This document shows, in pieces, positions 35,706 to 45,002 of a stretch of 64,000 bases of DNA. This stretch comes from Accumulibacter sp. Lineage in GTDB: Bacteria > Pseudomonadota > Gammaproteobacteria > Burkholderiales > Rhodocyclaceae. Position numbers and translations under genes: made by a program. How positions within the stretch are numbered: the stretch's first letter is position 1; the number at the start of each line of letters is the position of its first letter. The notes beneath the pieces are model-generated. The model ran no database searches. It was not told the DNA's origin and saw nothing but the letters and a program-made list of their open reading frames with translations. The stretch covers positions 1,674,001-1,738,000 of the forward strand of contig NZ_JAZKUG010000001.1 of NCBI RefSeq assembly GCF_036625195.1, given 5' to 3'.

Positions 35706-36872
35706 TCAGGCTGGGCCCAGAAAGCAGCGAATCCGGTCGACGGCTTCCGCCAGTCGCGTCACGTCGCTGGTGTAGGCAAAGCGCAGATGCCTCTCGGGCA
35801 GGTTGCTGCCGAAGTCGAGTCCGGGCGTTGCGGCAACTCCGACCGACTCGAGCAACTCGCTGGCGAAACGAGTACTGTCGTCGGTGAGTTGCGAGCAATC
35901 CGCATAGAGGTAGAATGCCCCCTCCGGCCTTGCCGGGAAGCGGAATCCCAGGGCTCCGAGCGCTGGTGCCAGGAAGTCCCGTCGCTTCCGGAATTCGTTG
36001 CGGTGCTCCTCGAGGATGGCGATGGTGTCCGGGCGGAAGGCCGCGAGGGCGGCGTACTGCGCGGCCGCGGACGGCGAGATGAAGAGATTCTGCGCCAGCT
36101 TCTCGATGTCGCGAAGGAAGCGTGGCGGCACGACGAGCCAGCCGAGACGCCAGCCCGTCATGTTGAAGTACTTCGAGAAACTCTGGACGACGAAGACGTC
36201 ATCGTCGAACTCAAGGGCGCTCCTGGCATCGCGCCCGTAGGTCAGCCCGTGGTAGATTTCGTCGATGATCAGCTGTCCGCCCCTCTGGCGGACAAAGCGG
36301 GCGATGTCGGCCAATCTCTGGTCAGGGAGCAGGGTTCCCGTCGGATTGGCTGGCGATGCGAACAGGGCTCCGGCTGTCCGTTCACTCCAGAATCGGGCCA
36401 GGTCATCCACAGTCGGCTGGAAGTTGCTCTCGCCGCTCACCGGAATGCCGATTGGCCGGCCCTCGAAGCAGCGCACGAAATGCCGGTTGCAGGGGTAGCC
36501 AGGGTCGGTCAGGAGCCATTCGCTGCCCGGTTCGGTGAGACAGGCCATCGCCAGCAGCAGGCCGCCGGAAGCGCCGGCGGTGACGACGATGCGCGACGTC
36601 GGGACGTTGAGGCCGTAGCGCGTGGCGTAGAAGGCCGCAATTGCGGTACGCAGTTCGGGCAGACCGAGGGCGGCCGTATAGCGAACGCGACCGCCGGCGA
36701 TGTACGCTTGCGCTGCCGCCACGATCGGTTGCGGCGTCGGGAAGTCAGGCTCGCCGACTTCCATGTGGATGATGTCGCGGCCTCCGGCTTCGAGTTCCTT
36801 GGCACGCGTCATCAACTCCATGACGTGGAAGGGTGCGATGTCGGCCAAGCGGCGCGCGGGAAGACTGGGCAT
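35706..36872 (-). CDS. Pyridoxal-phosphate aminotransferase, class I
   Basis: A 388-residue aminotransferase of the aspartate aminotransferase fold. EVGEPDFPTP is the substrate-loop start, ASPANPTGTLL the PLP-binding asparagine motif, LIIDEIYHGL the PLP aspartate and tyrosine, and SFSKYFNMTGWRLGW contains the Schiff-base lysine. It resembles the aspartate/alanine/methionine-type enzymes; the exact amino acid cannot be fixed. It is single and transcribed away from ampD; a terminator hairpin lies beyond its 5' side. Confidence 0.87.
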   Translation of the reverse strand: MPSLPARRLADIAPFHVMELMTRAKELEAGGRDIIHMEVGEPDFPTPQPIVAAAQAYIAGGRVRYTAALGLPELRTAIAAFYATRYGLNVPTSRIVVTAGASGGLLLAMACLTEPGSEWLLTDPGYPCNRHFVRCFEGRPIGIPVSGESNFQPTVDDLARFWSERTAGALFASPANPTGTLLPDQRLADIARFVRQRGGQLIIDEIYHGLTYGRDARSALEFDDDVFVVQSFSKYFNMTGWRLGWLVVPPRFLRDIEKLAQNLFISPSAAAQYAALAAFRPDTIAILEEHRNEFRKRRDFLAPALGALGFRFPARPEGAFYLYADCSQLTDDSTRFASELLESVGVAATPGLDFGSNLPERHLRFAYTSDVTRLAEAVDRIRCFLGPA

Positions 36873-36939
36873 GCTGGTCTGTTGCTCGTGGTGGGGATGA
36901 AGCCGTCAGTTTAGCCGTAAGCCAATCCGCACACACAAA

Positions 36940-36961
36940 GAAGCCGCCCGCAGGCGGCTTC
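36940..36961 (-). terminator. Intrinsic terminator after pckG
   Basis: A perfect 9-base stem (GAAGCCGCC and GGCGGCTTC) with a 4-base loop is followed on the minus strand by TTTGTGTG, 27 bases past the pckG stop. The stem is symmetrical, but the only gene ending here is pckG. Confidence 0.8.
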
Positions 36962-36988
36962 CTTTCGACCTGGGCGCGGAACTCCCGG

Positions 36989-38827
36989 TCAGGCGGCCTG
37001 GAATTCCTTCTCGAACTCGTCGCGAACGTCGGCGAGCTTGGCGGGCAGCTTGTCACCCATCTTGCCAAACCAGTCCTTGACTCCATCGAGCTCGCTCAGC
37101 CACGCCTGTTTGTCGAGGCTGGTGACGCCGGCGAACTGGGCCATGGAGAAGTCGCTGCCACTCCAGTCGAGGTCTTCGTAGTTGGGCATCCAGCCAAGGG
37201 TCGTCTCCCTGGCGGAAGCCTTGCCCTCGCAACGCTCAATGATCCACTTCAGGACACGGGCGTTGTCGCCGAAGCCCGGCCAGGCAAACTCGCCTTTTTC
37301 GTTCATGCGGAACCAGTTGACCATGAAAATCGGCACGGGGTTGTCGGTCGCCTTGCCCATCTGCAGCCAGTGGTTGTAATAGTCGGCCATGTTGTAGCCG
37401 CAGAAGGGCAGCATCGCGAAGGGGTCGCGACGAACGACACCTTGTTGGCCGAAGGCGGCAGCCGTGGTTTCCGACCCGAGGGTGGCCGCGGCATAGACCC
37501 CGTGCTCCCAGTCGCGCGTCTGGCAAACCAGCGGCACGGTCGAGCCGCGCCGGCCGCCGAACAGGAAGGCCGAGATCGGCACTCCTTCCGGATCCTGCCA
37601 CTTGGGATCGATGCATGGGCACTGGGAAGCCGGTGCGGTGAAACGCGAGTTCGGGTGCGCCGCCTTGGTGCCCTTTTCCTTGGCGATCTCCGGTGTCCAG
37701 TCATTGCCTTGCCAGTCGATCGCGTGCGCTGGTGCCGGGCCCATGCCTTCCCACCAGACATCGCCGTCATCGGTCAGCGCGACGTTGGTGAAGATTGTAT
37801 TCTCGGCGAGCGAGGCCATGGCATTGAAGTTGGTCTTCTCGTTCGTGCCCGGGGCGACGCCGAAGAAGCCGGCCTCCGGATTGATCGCATAGAGCCGAGT
37901 GACACCGTTCTTGTCCTTGCGCGGCTTGATCCAGGCGATGTCGTCGCCAATGGTGGTGATCTTCCAGCCACTCAGGCTTTGTGGAGGAACCAGCATGGCG
38001 AAGTTGGTCTTGCCGCAGGCAGACGGGAAGGCGGCCGCGACGTAATGCTTGTCACCGGCGGGAGACTCGACGCCGAGGATCAGCATGTGTTCGGCCATCC
38101 AGCCGTCGTCACGCGCCATGTTGGAGGCGATGCGCAGGGCGAGGCACTTCTTGCCGAGCAGGGCATTGCCGCCGTAGCCCGAGCCGTAGGACCAGATTTC
38201 GCGCGTTTCGGGATAGTGGACGATGTACTTGGTGGTCGGGTTGCAGGGCCAGCGCGGGTCCTGCTGGCCCGGCTGCTTCGGCGCTCCAATCGAGTGTACA
38301 CAGGGAACGAAGCTGCCGTCGGTCCCGAGGACCGGGAAGACGTCCTTGCCCATGCGGGTCATGATCCGCATGTTCACCACGACGTAGGCGCTGTCGGTGA
38401 TCTCGACGCCGATCTGGGCGATCGGCGAGCCGATGGGACCCATCGAGAAGGGGATGACGTACATTGTGCGCCCCTTCATGCACCCCTTGAACAGGCCACT
38501 GAGGATGCCCCGCATCTTGGCGGGATCTTCCCAGTTGTTGGTGGGACCGGCGTCCTCCTGCTTCTCGGAGCAGATGTAGGTGCGGTCCTCCACGCGCGCG
38601 ACGTCGGATGGATCCGAGAAAGCGAGGAAGGAGTTCTTGCGCTTCTTGAGCTTGATGAAGGTGCCGGCTTCGACCAGTTCAGCACAGAGACGATCATACT
38701 CTTCCTGCGAGCCGTCGGCCCACACGACGCTGGCCGGTTCGGTGAGCGCCGCAATCTCGGCAACCCATTTCTTCAGGCGTTCATGTTTGACGTAGTCGGG
38801 GGCGTTGATGGAAACAGTCTGGTTCAT
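36989..38827 (-). CDS. pckG: Phosphoenolpyruvate carboxykinase (GTP)
   Basis: A 612-residue GTP-dependent PEPCK that interconverts oxaloacetate and PEP. FPSACGKTNFAML is the GTP-type P-loop with the hyperreactive cysteine, TTIGDDIAWIK the metal site, and PWRP-like and NWFR blocks follow the family. The length matches the GTP family and not the ATP-dependent pckA. ATG 38827 is taken, with a GTG nine bases upstream as alternative. It is divergent from the malic enzyme gene, and together they link C4 acids with PEP and pyruvate. Confidence 0.96.
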   Translation of the reverse strand: MNQTVSINAPDYVKHERLKKWVAEIAALTEPASVVWADGSQEEYDRLCAELVEAGTFIKLKKRKNSFLAFSDPSDVARVEDRTYICSEKQEDAGPTNNWEDPAKMRGILSGLFKGCMKGRTMYVIPFSMGPIGSPIAQIGVEITDSAYVVVNMRIMTRMGKDVFPVLGTDGSFVPCVHSIGAPKQPGQQDPRWPCNPTTKYIVHYPETREIWSYGSGYGGNALLGKKCLALRIASNMARDDGWMAEHMLILGVESPAGDKHYVAAAFPSACGKTNFAMLVPPQSLSGWKITTIGDDIAWIKPRKDKNGVTRLYAINPEAGFFGVAPGTNEKTNFNAMASLAENTIFTNVALTDDGDVWWEGMGPAPAHAIDWQGNDWTPEIAKEKGTKAAHPNSRFTAPASQCPCIDPKWQDPEGVPISAFLFGGRRGSTVPLVCQTRDWEHGVYAAATLGSETTAAAFGQQGVVRRDPFAMLPFCGYNMADYYNHWLQMGKATDNPVPIFMVNWFRMNEKGEFAWPGFGDNARVLKWIIERCEGKASARETTLGWMPNYEDLDWSGSDFSMAQFAGVTSLDKQAWLSELDGVKDWFGKMGDKLPAKLADVRDEFEKEFQAA

Positions 38828-39188
38828 GGTAATCACTCTCGAATGAAGGTAGAGAAGCGGAACTTACCGTGGAGCGGCGCGCGCGGAGCCAAACCGCAAG
38901 GGCCGGAAACCGGAGTAGTCTGTCCAGCCCGGTCGGATGCGACGCGTCGGTCGCGGTTGGCGAGGAACAAGCCCAGTGCAGGGGGTGAGGTCAGCATGCC
39001 AGGCGGTGGTGCTACAAGGAACGGAGGGTTTGTGTAATTATGCCACAGGTCCGCTTCCGACCGGTGGTCGACAACGTCAAGAGCCCGGCTGCGATGGCCC
39101 GCGGCGTCTCGCTGGCAGCCAGAGTGGCTGCCCATCGGGCGCGCCATTGACGGCAGTGGGGGCGCGATGAAACTGAGGAGAAGAAAAG
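38828..39188. other. Intergenic region between divergent pckG and maeB
   Basis: These 361 bases contain no convincing gene. The only clear element is the maeB ribosome site CTGAGGAG (39173-39180). A TGTGTAATTATG patch at 39031-39042 could hold a -10 box in either direction but has no good -35 partner. Promoters for both genes must lie here. Confidence 0.6.
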
Positions 39189-41489
39189 ATGAAAAAGGAA
39201 CGAGAGCAACTGCGGACGGCTGCCCTGTTCTACCACCGCAACCCGAAACCGGGGAAGGTGGCGATACAGCCGACGAAGCAACTGGCCAACCAATACGACC
39301 TGTCGATGGCTTACTCACCCGGCGTCGCTGCGGCGTGCGAGGAAATCGCTGCGCTGCCGGCTGAAGTCAGCACCCTCACCTCGCGCGCCAATCTGGTGGG
39401 CGTGATCACCAATGGCACGGCGGTCCTGGGGCTGGGCGCAATCGGTCCGCTGGCGGCGAAGCCGGTCATGGAAGGCAAGGCGGTACTGTTCAAGAAGTTC
39501 GCCAACATCGACGTTTTCGACCTCGAGATCGACGAACGGGATCCGGATCGTCTGGTAGACATCGTCGCCTCGCTGGAGCCGACCTTCGGCGGCATCAATC
39601 TCGAGGACATCAAGGCGCCCGAGTGCTTCCACGTCGAGAAGAAGCTGCGTCAGAGGATGAAGATCCCGGTGTTCCACGACGATCAGCATGGTACGGCGAT
39701 CGTCGTCGGTGCAGCGATTCTCAATGGACTCTTCCTGCAGGACAAGCAACTGGATCAGGTGAAGCTGGTGACATCCGGCGCCGGTGCCGCCGCTCTGGCC
39801 TGTCTCGACCTGCTGGTGATGCTTGGTTTGCCGGTTGGCAACATCTGGGTGACCGACATCAAGGGGCTCGTATATGAAGGGCGCGTCGAGGAGATGGATG
39901 AAATCAAGGCGCGCTATGCCAAGCGCACCGATGCGCGGACGCTTGGCGAAGTGATCGTCGGCGCCGACGTCTTCCTCGGGCTGTCGGCCGGCGGCGTATT
40001 GAAGCCGGCGATGGTCGCGCAGATGGCGCCGTTGCCTCTGATCATGGCGCTTGCCAATCCCAATCCGGAGATCCGGCCGGAAGATGTCAGGGCGGTGCGT
40101 GACGACGCGATCATCGCCACCGGGCGTTCGGACTATCCGAACCAGGTCAACAACGTGCTCTGCTTTCCCTTCATCTTCCGTGGCGCATTGGACGTCGGCG
40201 CGACCACCATCAGCGACGAGATGAAACTGGCGGCGGTGCGGGCCATCGCCGAGCTGGCGCGTGTCGAGCAGTCGGAAGTGGCCCTCAAGGCCTACGGCGA
40301 GAAGCATGCCAACTTCGGTCCCGAATACCTGATTCCCAATCCGTTCGATCCGCGGCTGATCGGCAAGATCGCTCCCGCGGTAGCAGAGGCAGCCATGGCG
40401 TCGGGAGTTGCCAGCCGGCCGCTGAAGGACGTGGAAGCCTATCGCGAGAGTCTGCACGAGTTCGTCTACCACTTCGGCCTGATCATGAAGCCGGTCTTCT
40501 CGCAGGCCAAGCAAGCGCCCCGGCGCGTGGTCTTCGCCGAAGGTGAGGACGACCGCGTCCTGCGCGCCATCCAGGTGATCGTCGACGAGGGGATCGCGCG
40601 ACCCATCCTGATCGGCCATCCGGAAGAAATCGAGCGCAAGCTCGTGGCACTGAACCTTCGGGTCACGCCGGAGGACGATTTCGACATCGTGTACGCCGAC
40701 AACAACTCCTTCTTCGACGAGCATTTCGAGTCCTACTGGCGCGAGTACCGGCGCCTGATGGAGCGTAAGGGGGTTTCGGCCGATTTCGCTCGCCGCGAGG
40801 TGCGCCGTCGGGCCTCACTGTTCGGTGCGATGATGGTCCGCATGGGTGATGCCGATGGCCTGATCTGCGGCACTTTCGGTCGTCACGACGTGCATCGCGA
40901 GTATGTCGAGAACGTCATCGGTCTGGCTCCCGGTGTCAGCGACCTCTACGCCATGAGCTTGCTCGTGCTGCCCGACCGGACGCTGTTCATCGCCGACACT
41001 TACATCAACTACGAGCCTTCGGCCGAGCAGCTGGTCGACATGACGCTGCTCGCTGCCGACGAGGTGCGCCGGTTCGGCATCCAGCCCCGGGTCGCCCTGC
41101 TGTCGCACTCTTCTTTCGGCTCGGAGAACACCCCGACGGCGTTGAAGATGCGTCGAGCTCTGCAGCTGCTCAAGGACCGCGCCCCACGGCTTGAGGTCGA
41201 GGGCGAGATGCATGGCGATGCCGCGCTCGACGAGCACATTCGTCAGCGGGTGTTTCCGAGTGACGCCCGCCTCAAGGGACAGGCCAACCTGCTGATCATG
41301 CCGACCCTCGATGCCGCGAACATCTCGTTCAACCTGCTCAAGATCGCTTCTGGCGACAATCTGACCATTGGTCCAATTCTCCTCGGGGCTGCGCAGCCGG
41401 TGCATATCCTGACTTCCACGGCGACCGTTCGACGCATCGTCAACATGACGGCCCTGACCGTAGTCGACAAGCTGATGAACGAACGCTGA
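39189..41489 (+). CDS. maeB: NADP-dependent malic enzyme with phosphotransacetylase-like domain
   Basis: A 766-residue MaeB. The malic-enzyme half (about 1-430) has YSPGVAAACEEI, FHDDQHGTAIVVGAAI and the dinucleotide site VTSGAGAAALACLDLL. The C-terminal about 330 residues resemble phosphate acetyltransferase (VVFAEGEDDRVLRAIQ) and act as an allosteric domain in studied relatives. It decarboxylates malate to pyruvate with NADPH formation. The start has GAGGAG 9 bases upstream. Confidence 0.95.
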   Translation: MKKEREQLRTAALFYHRNPKPGKVAIQPTKQLANQYDLSMAYSPGVAAACEEIAALPAEVSTLTSRANLVGVITNGTAVLGLGAIGPLAAKPVMEGKAVLFKKFANIDVFDLEIDERDPDRLVDIVASLEPTFGGINLEDIKAPECFHVEKKLRQRMKIPVFHDDQHGTAIVVGAAILNGLFLQDKQLDQVKLVTSGAGAAALACLDLLVMLGLPVGNIWVTDIKGLVYEGRVEEMDEIKARYAKRTDARTLGEVIVGADVFLGLSAGGVLKPAMVAQMAPLPLIMALANPNPEIRPEDVRAVRDDAIIATGRSDYPNQVNNVLCFPFIFRGALDVGATTISDEMKLAAVRAIAELARVEQSEVALKAYGEKHANFGPEYLIPNPFDPRLIGKIAPAVAEAAMASGVASRPLKDVEAYRESLHEFVYHFGLIMKPVFSQAKQAPRRVVFAEGEDDRVLRAIQVIVDEGIARPILIGHPEEIERKLVALNLRVTPEDDFDIVYADNNSFFDEHFESYWREYRRLMERKGVSADFARREVRRRASLFGAMMVRMGDADGLICGTFGRHDVHREYVENVIGLAPGVSDLYAMSLLVLPDRTLFIADTYINYEPSAEQLVDMTLLAADEVRRFGIQPRVALLSHSSFGSENTPTALKMRRALQLLKDRAPRLEVEGEMHGDAALDEHIRQRVFPSDARLKGQANLLIMPTLDAANISFNLLKIASGDNLTIGPILLGAAQPVHILTSTATVRRIVNMTALTVVDKLMNER

Positions 41490-41556
41490 GCGGTCCACTC
41501 TTGGCGGCAGGGGTCGCCACAGCGGCATGGTGGATTCTGCCAAGCTTCATTGGGTC

Positions 41557-41595
41557 TTGTTTCCCGCACGGGCTCCTGCATAATGTGCTACATTA
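41557..41595 (+). promoter_or_regulatory. Possible pbpG promoter overlapped by an inverted repeat
   Basis: TTGTTT at 41557-41562 and CATAAT at 41579-41584 are spaced by 16 bases. A perfect inverted repeat TAATGT-GCT-ACATTA (41581-41595) overlaps the -10 box, which is where a repressor would bind. The start codon is about 100 bases downstream. Confidence 0.4.
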
Positions 41596-41692
41596 CATAG
41601 CTCGCGTATCTGCTTATTTTTGATCGTCTATGGCCTTGCTGGCCCGGGCCGCCGGAGCACGCCGACAAGGTAAATCATGAGGGAGAGGTGCA

Positions 41693-42934
41693 ATGCGGAT
41701 GACTCTGAGAGCCTTGACGGGGTTGTGCGTGGTGTTGCTGACGCCACTCGTGGCGTCGACCGGGACGCTGTACGCGGCCGAACAGGGCAATGGAAAGACC
41801 AAGTCGGCGGCGAACAAGACGAAGGTGAACGTGACGGCGAAAGCCAGCACGTCCAAACCTGTGGCGCAGAAGAACCCTCCCGCGACGGGGCAGAACCGGG
41901 CGGCCAAGCGGAACACCAGCCCCACGGCGGTGGCAGAACAGAGGAAGGTTGGCCTGGCTGCCGACCGGGAGTCCAGGAACAAGGAGGCAAAGCAACTCTC
42001 CGGTCGGGCCAAGGGCAGTCTGCGCCAGGATCCCGGCAAGCCGTCTGCTCTGGCCGCGAAGAGGGGTTTACCGCCGCCCCGTGAAGCAGCCGCGGCAGCC
42101 CAGGCTTACCAGAAGAGGAATCTGACGCGCGCGATTGCCGGCAGCGCGGACCTCTGGCACGAGCCGGGTCAACTCGCCGTACACTCAGGCTCGGCGCTGG
42201 TCATCGGCCAGGATGCCGGAGAGTTGCTGTACGAGAAGAATGCCAACGCCGTCGTACCGATCGCGTCGATCACCAAGGTCATGACCGCGATGGTGGTGCT
42301 TGACAGCATGCCGAATCTGCAGGCGCCGATCAGCATCAGCGACGAAGATGTCGATTATCTGCGCGGCAGCCGTTCCCGCCTTGGAGTGGGGACAGTGATC
42401 ACGCGCGAGACGGCCCTGTTGCTGGCGCTCATGTCATCGGAAAACCGTGCCTCGCACGCGCTCGCTCGTCACTATCCGGGCGGTCTGCAGGCCTTCGTTG
42501 CAGCAATGAACCGCAAGGCCGCGTCGCTGGGGATGGTCCACACACGCTTCGAGGATCCCACCGGATTGAGCAGCAACAATGTATCGACCGCACATGATCT
42601 CGCACGAATGGTCGCTGCAGCGCACCGCTACCCGCTGATCCGCGAATTCTCGACGACGCCCGGTGTGCGCGCCGAAGTGAAAGGCCGTGAACTCGACTTT
42701 CACAACACGAACCAGTTGGTGAGCAGTCCGACTTGGGAAATCGGCCTGTCGAAGACCGGTTACATCCAGGAAGCCGGCAAGTGTCTGGTGATGCAGGCGC
42801 GCGTTGCCGACAAGCCGGTGGTCATCGTGCTTCTCGATTCGGCCGGCAAGCAGACCCGCATTGGCGACGCCAATCGTATCAAGCGCTGGATGGAGAGCGC
42901 GTCGGCTGCCGGCCGACTGCCGACGCCGGTCTGA
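41693..42934 (+). CDS. pbpG: D-alanyl-D-alanine endopeptidase (PBP7-like)
   Basis: A 413-residue S11 serine peptidase. A signal peptide (to about residue 30) is followed by an unusual 110-residue basic, Lys/Ala/Thr-rich linker and then the catalytic domain with IASITKVMT (SxxK), SSENRASHAL (SxN) and LSKTGY (KTG). It cleaves D-Ala-meso-DAP cross-links in peptidoglycan. The long low-complexity linker is longer than in E. coli PbpG and may help it cross or bind the wall. A strong terminator follows. Confidence 0.88.
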   Translation: MRMTLRALTGLCVVLLTPLVASTGTLYAAEQGNGKTKSAANKTKVNVTAKASTSKPVAQKNPPATGQNRAAKRNTSPTAVAEQRKVGLAADRESRNKEAKQLSGRAKGSLRQDPGKPSALAAKRGLPPPREAAAAAQAYQKRNLTRAIAGSADLWHEPGQLAVHSGSALVIGQDAGELLYEKNANAVVPIASITKVMTAMVVLDSMPNLQAPISISDEDVDYLRGSRSRLGVGTVITRETALLLALMSSENRASHALARHYPGGLQAFVAAMNRKAASLGMVHTRFEDPTGLSSNNVSTAHDLARMVAAAHRYPLIREFSTTPGVRAEVKGRELDFHNTNQLVSSPTWEIGLSKTGYIQEAGKCLVMQARVADKPVVIVLLDSAGKQTRIGDANRIKRWMESASAAGRLPTPV

Positions 42935-42954
42935 GCCGCAAGCGAGGGGGCACC

Positions 42955-42983
42955 GAGCCACGGCATGCCGTGGCTCTTTTTTT
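42955..42983 (+). terminator. Intrinsic terminator of pbpG
   Basis: A perfect 11-base inverted repeat GAGCCACGGCA/TGCCGTGGCTC (42955-42976) is followed by seven Ts. The group II intron begins two bases after the T-run, the place preferred by group IIC introns. Confidence 0.92.
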
Positions 42984-42984
42984 G

Positions 42985-44823
42985 GTGCGCCCAGCATGGG
43001 CGCACTCTTGCGGGTGCAAGTCCCGCCGTAAGTTGATCACAGCGAACGAAGCGAAGCGCAACTGCCTGAGGGCGACCGATGGTGGGAAGGAAGCGTGGAG
43101 CGAAACTGCGAGCCGATGAACAAGAACCGGATAGAAGGCGCTGCCGAGCAGGGCGAGCGGGCCAGAGACCGCGAAGCTCTCGTGATCAAGGCGAAGTGGC
43201 GTAGATTCGGCGGCTGTGCAGGGAAGGAGTGCGTTCTTACCTGGGGAGCTCTCGCCTTATGGCTGAAAGGCCGACGGAGACAAGCCGGAGCGAGAAGTCA
43301 GCAGAGGCCATAGTAGCCGCCGGTAGCGGGCGAAGGGTCGAACGAGTAGGAGGGCCGACGGCCATGTTGCTTGGAAGTGCAATGCATCAGAAGCTCGGGC
43401 AACCGGGGCGCAAGGTGGGAGGGCGAGGTGAAGCCAAGCCCGAAGCGTTGCGTGATGAAGCACGGCCGGCGCGACAGGGACTCGAAGGTTCAGGGCGAGA
43501 TGAGCTGCTCACGCAGGCGCTCGCGAGCGCGAACATGGTAATGGCGTGGAAACGCGTCAAAGCCAATCGCGGCAGTGCTGGGGTGGATGGACGGACGATT
43601 GTCGAGACGGCGGCGTACCTGAGAACGCACTGGCCGGGGATTCGGGAGGCATTACTGAACGGCAGTTACCGGCCTGAGCCAGTGCGGCGCGTACAGATTC
43701 CGAAGACCGGTGGCGGGATGCGGGAATTGGGGATTCCGACGGTGACGGATCGGCTGATCCAGCAAGCCCTGCTGCAGGTCTTGCAGCCGATGATTGATCC
43801 GACGTTCTCCGAATACAGCTTCGGCTTCCGACCCGGACGCCGTGCGCACGACGCCGTGCTCACGGCGCGGCGCTACGTGCAGGACGGTTACCGGATGGTG
43901 GTCGATGTCGATTTGGAGAAGTTCTTCGACCGGGTCAATCACGACATTCTGATGGAACGGTTATCGAGGCGAATCGACGACAAGGCCGTGCTGCGGCTGA
44001 TTCGTCGTTACCTTGTGGCCGGCATCATGGATGGCGGCGTGGTCATGCAGCGGTACGAGGGGACGCCGCAAGGCGGCCCGCTGTCGCCGCTGCTGGCTAA
44101 TGTGTTGCTCGACGAGGTGGATCGTGCGCTGGAAACGCGTGGTCATCGTTTCGTTCGCTATGCCGACGACTGCAATGTCTATGTGCGCAGTCGGCAGGCC
44201 GGTGAGCGGGTACTCAATGGGCTGCGCCGACTCTATGAGCAACTTCACCTGAAGGTGAATGAAGCCAAGACGGCGGTTGCACCGGCATCTGGTCGCAAGT
44301 TCCTGAGCTTTAGCTTCTGGTATGGTCCAGGTGGCCAAGTGAAATGCCGGGTTGCCGACAAGGCAAAAGAAACCTACAAGCAACGCATCCGACAACTGAC
44401 GCGTCGCTCGGGCGGGCGTAGCCTGCCGGACGTAGTGGAACGGCTCCGGACTTACATGCCGGGCTGGAAGGGATACTTTCAGCTTGCGCAGACGCCGAAA
44501 GTGTTCCGCGAACTCGACGAGTGGTTGCGTCACCGGTTGCGTGCTCTGCAACTCAAGCACTGGCGTCGGGGTACGACGATGTATCGGGAATTGCTGGCGT
44601 TGGGTGCTGCTAAGCCGGATGCCCATCGGATCGCCGCAAACAGCCGTCGATGGTGGCGTAACAGCTGCTTCGCGCTGAATCGTGTGATGCCGATCGCTTA
44701 CTTCGACCGACTCGGCGTGCCGCGTCTCTCATAACCTCAACTACTTGAACCGCCCGGTGCGGACCCGCATGCCGGTTGTGTGGCAGGGGAACGGTCAGGT
44801 ACTCTGACCGCCCCTATGCCGAT
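42985..44823 (+). mobile_element. Group IIC intron with encoded reverse transcriptase
   Basis: The element begins GTGCGCCC, the group II 5' consensus, has about 380 bases of structured RNA, then a maturase gene, and ends with recognisable domains V and VI. Domain V is at about 44746-44782 (GAACCGCCCGGTGCGG...CCGGTT), with the CGC triad of class C. Domain VI is at about 44783-44823 and carries the bulged A in CCCCTATGCC. The 3' end is set at GCCGAT and could be one base off. It lies immediately behind a terminator hairpin, as expected for class C. Confidence 0.88.
43364..44734 (+). CDS. ltrA: Group II intron reverse transcriptase/maturase
   Basis: A 456-residue intron-encoded protein. The RT domain has IPTVTDRLIQQALLQVL, FSEYSFGFRPGR, GTPQGGPLSPLLANV and the catalytic YADD in FVRYADDCNVY. 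The C-terminal maturase part ends RVMPIAYFDRLGVPRLS. There is no HNH endonuclease, which fits class C. ATG 43364 follows AGGAGG at 43348-43353; in-frame starts at 43229 or 43259 are possible but would extend into the intron's structured RNA. The frame is intact, so the intron may still be able to move. Confidence 0.9.
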   Translation: MLLGSAMHQKLGQPGRKVGGRGEAKPEALRDEARPARQGLEGSGRDELLTQALASANMVMAWKRVKANRGSAGVDGRTIVETAAYLRTHWPGIREALLNGSYRPEPVRRVQIPKTGGGMRELGIPTVTDRLIQQALLQVLQPMIDPTFSEYSFGFRPGRRAHDAVLTARRYVQDGYRMVVDVDLEKFFDRVNHDILMERLSRRIDDKAVLRLIRRYLVAGIMDGGVVMQRYEGTPQGGPLSPLLANVLLDEVDRALETRGHRFVRYADDCNVYVRSRQAGERVLNGLRRLYEQLHLKVNEAKTAVAPASGRKFLSFSFWYGPGGQVKCRVADKAKETYKQRIRQLTRRSGGRSLPDVVERLRTYMPGWKGYFQLAQTPKVFRELDEWLRHRLRALQLKHWRRGTTMYRELLALGAAKPDAHRIAANSRRWWRNSCFALNRVMPIAYFDRLGVPRLS

Positions 44824-44902
44824 TGTGGGCTTGGCAGTCCCTCCCGTTGCCACCCTCGGGTTCGCGCCTCGGACCGGTGTGGGCTGGAGCTGCGGCGAGT
44901 AC

Positions 44903-44968
44903 CTATAACCATTGGCGATAAGCACATAAAAATTGATCCTTTGTGGTTCTAACCTTCTTCGCTATCAT
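44903..44968 (+). promoter_or_regulatory. Probable sulfate-transport promoter with CysB-like site
   Basis: An AT-rich island (CTATAACCATTGGCGATAAG and onward), out of character with its surroundings, lies 35-100 bases before sbp. Near its 3' end are TTTGTG (44940-44945) and TATCAT (44963-44968) with 17-base spacing. AACCA near 44908 and TGGTT at 44944-44948 form a wide inverted repeat. CysB control is inferred from the downstream genes. Confidence 0.4.
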
Positions 44969-45002
44969 GGCCGCCTGTTCTGCGATGACGATGGAGAAGC
45001 GC

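Noticed and set aside
43095..43313. Short ORFs in the 5' part of the group II intron
   Set aside because: They fall in the structured RNA of intron domains I-III and have no protein-like features.
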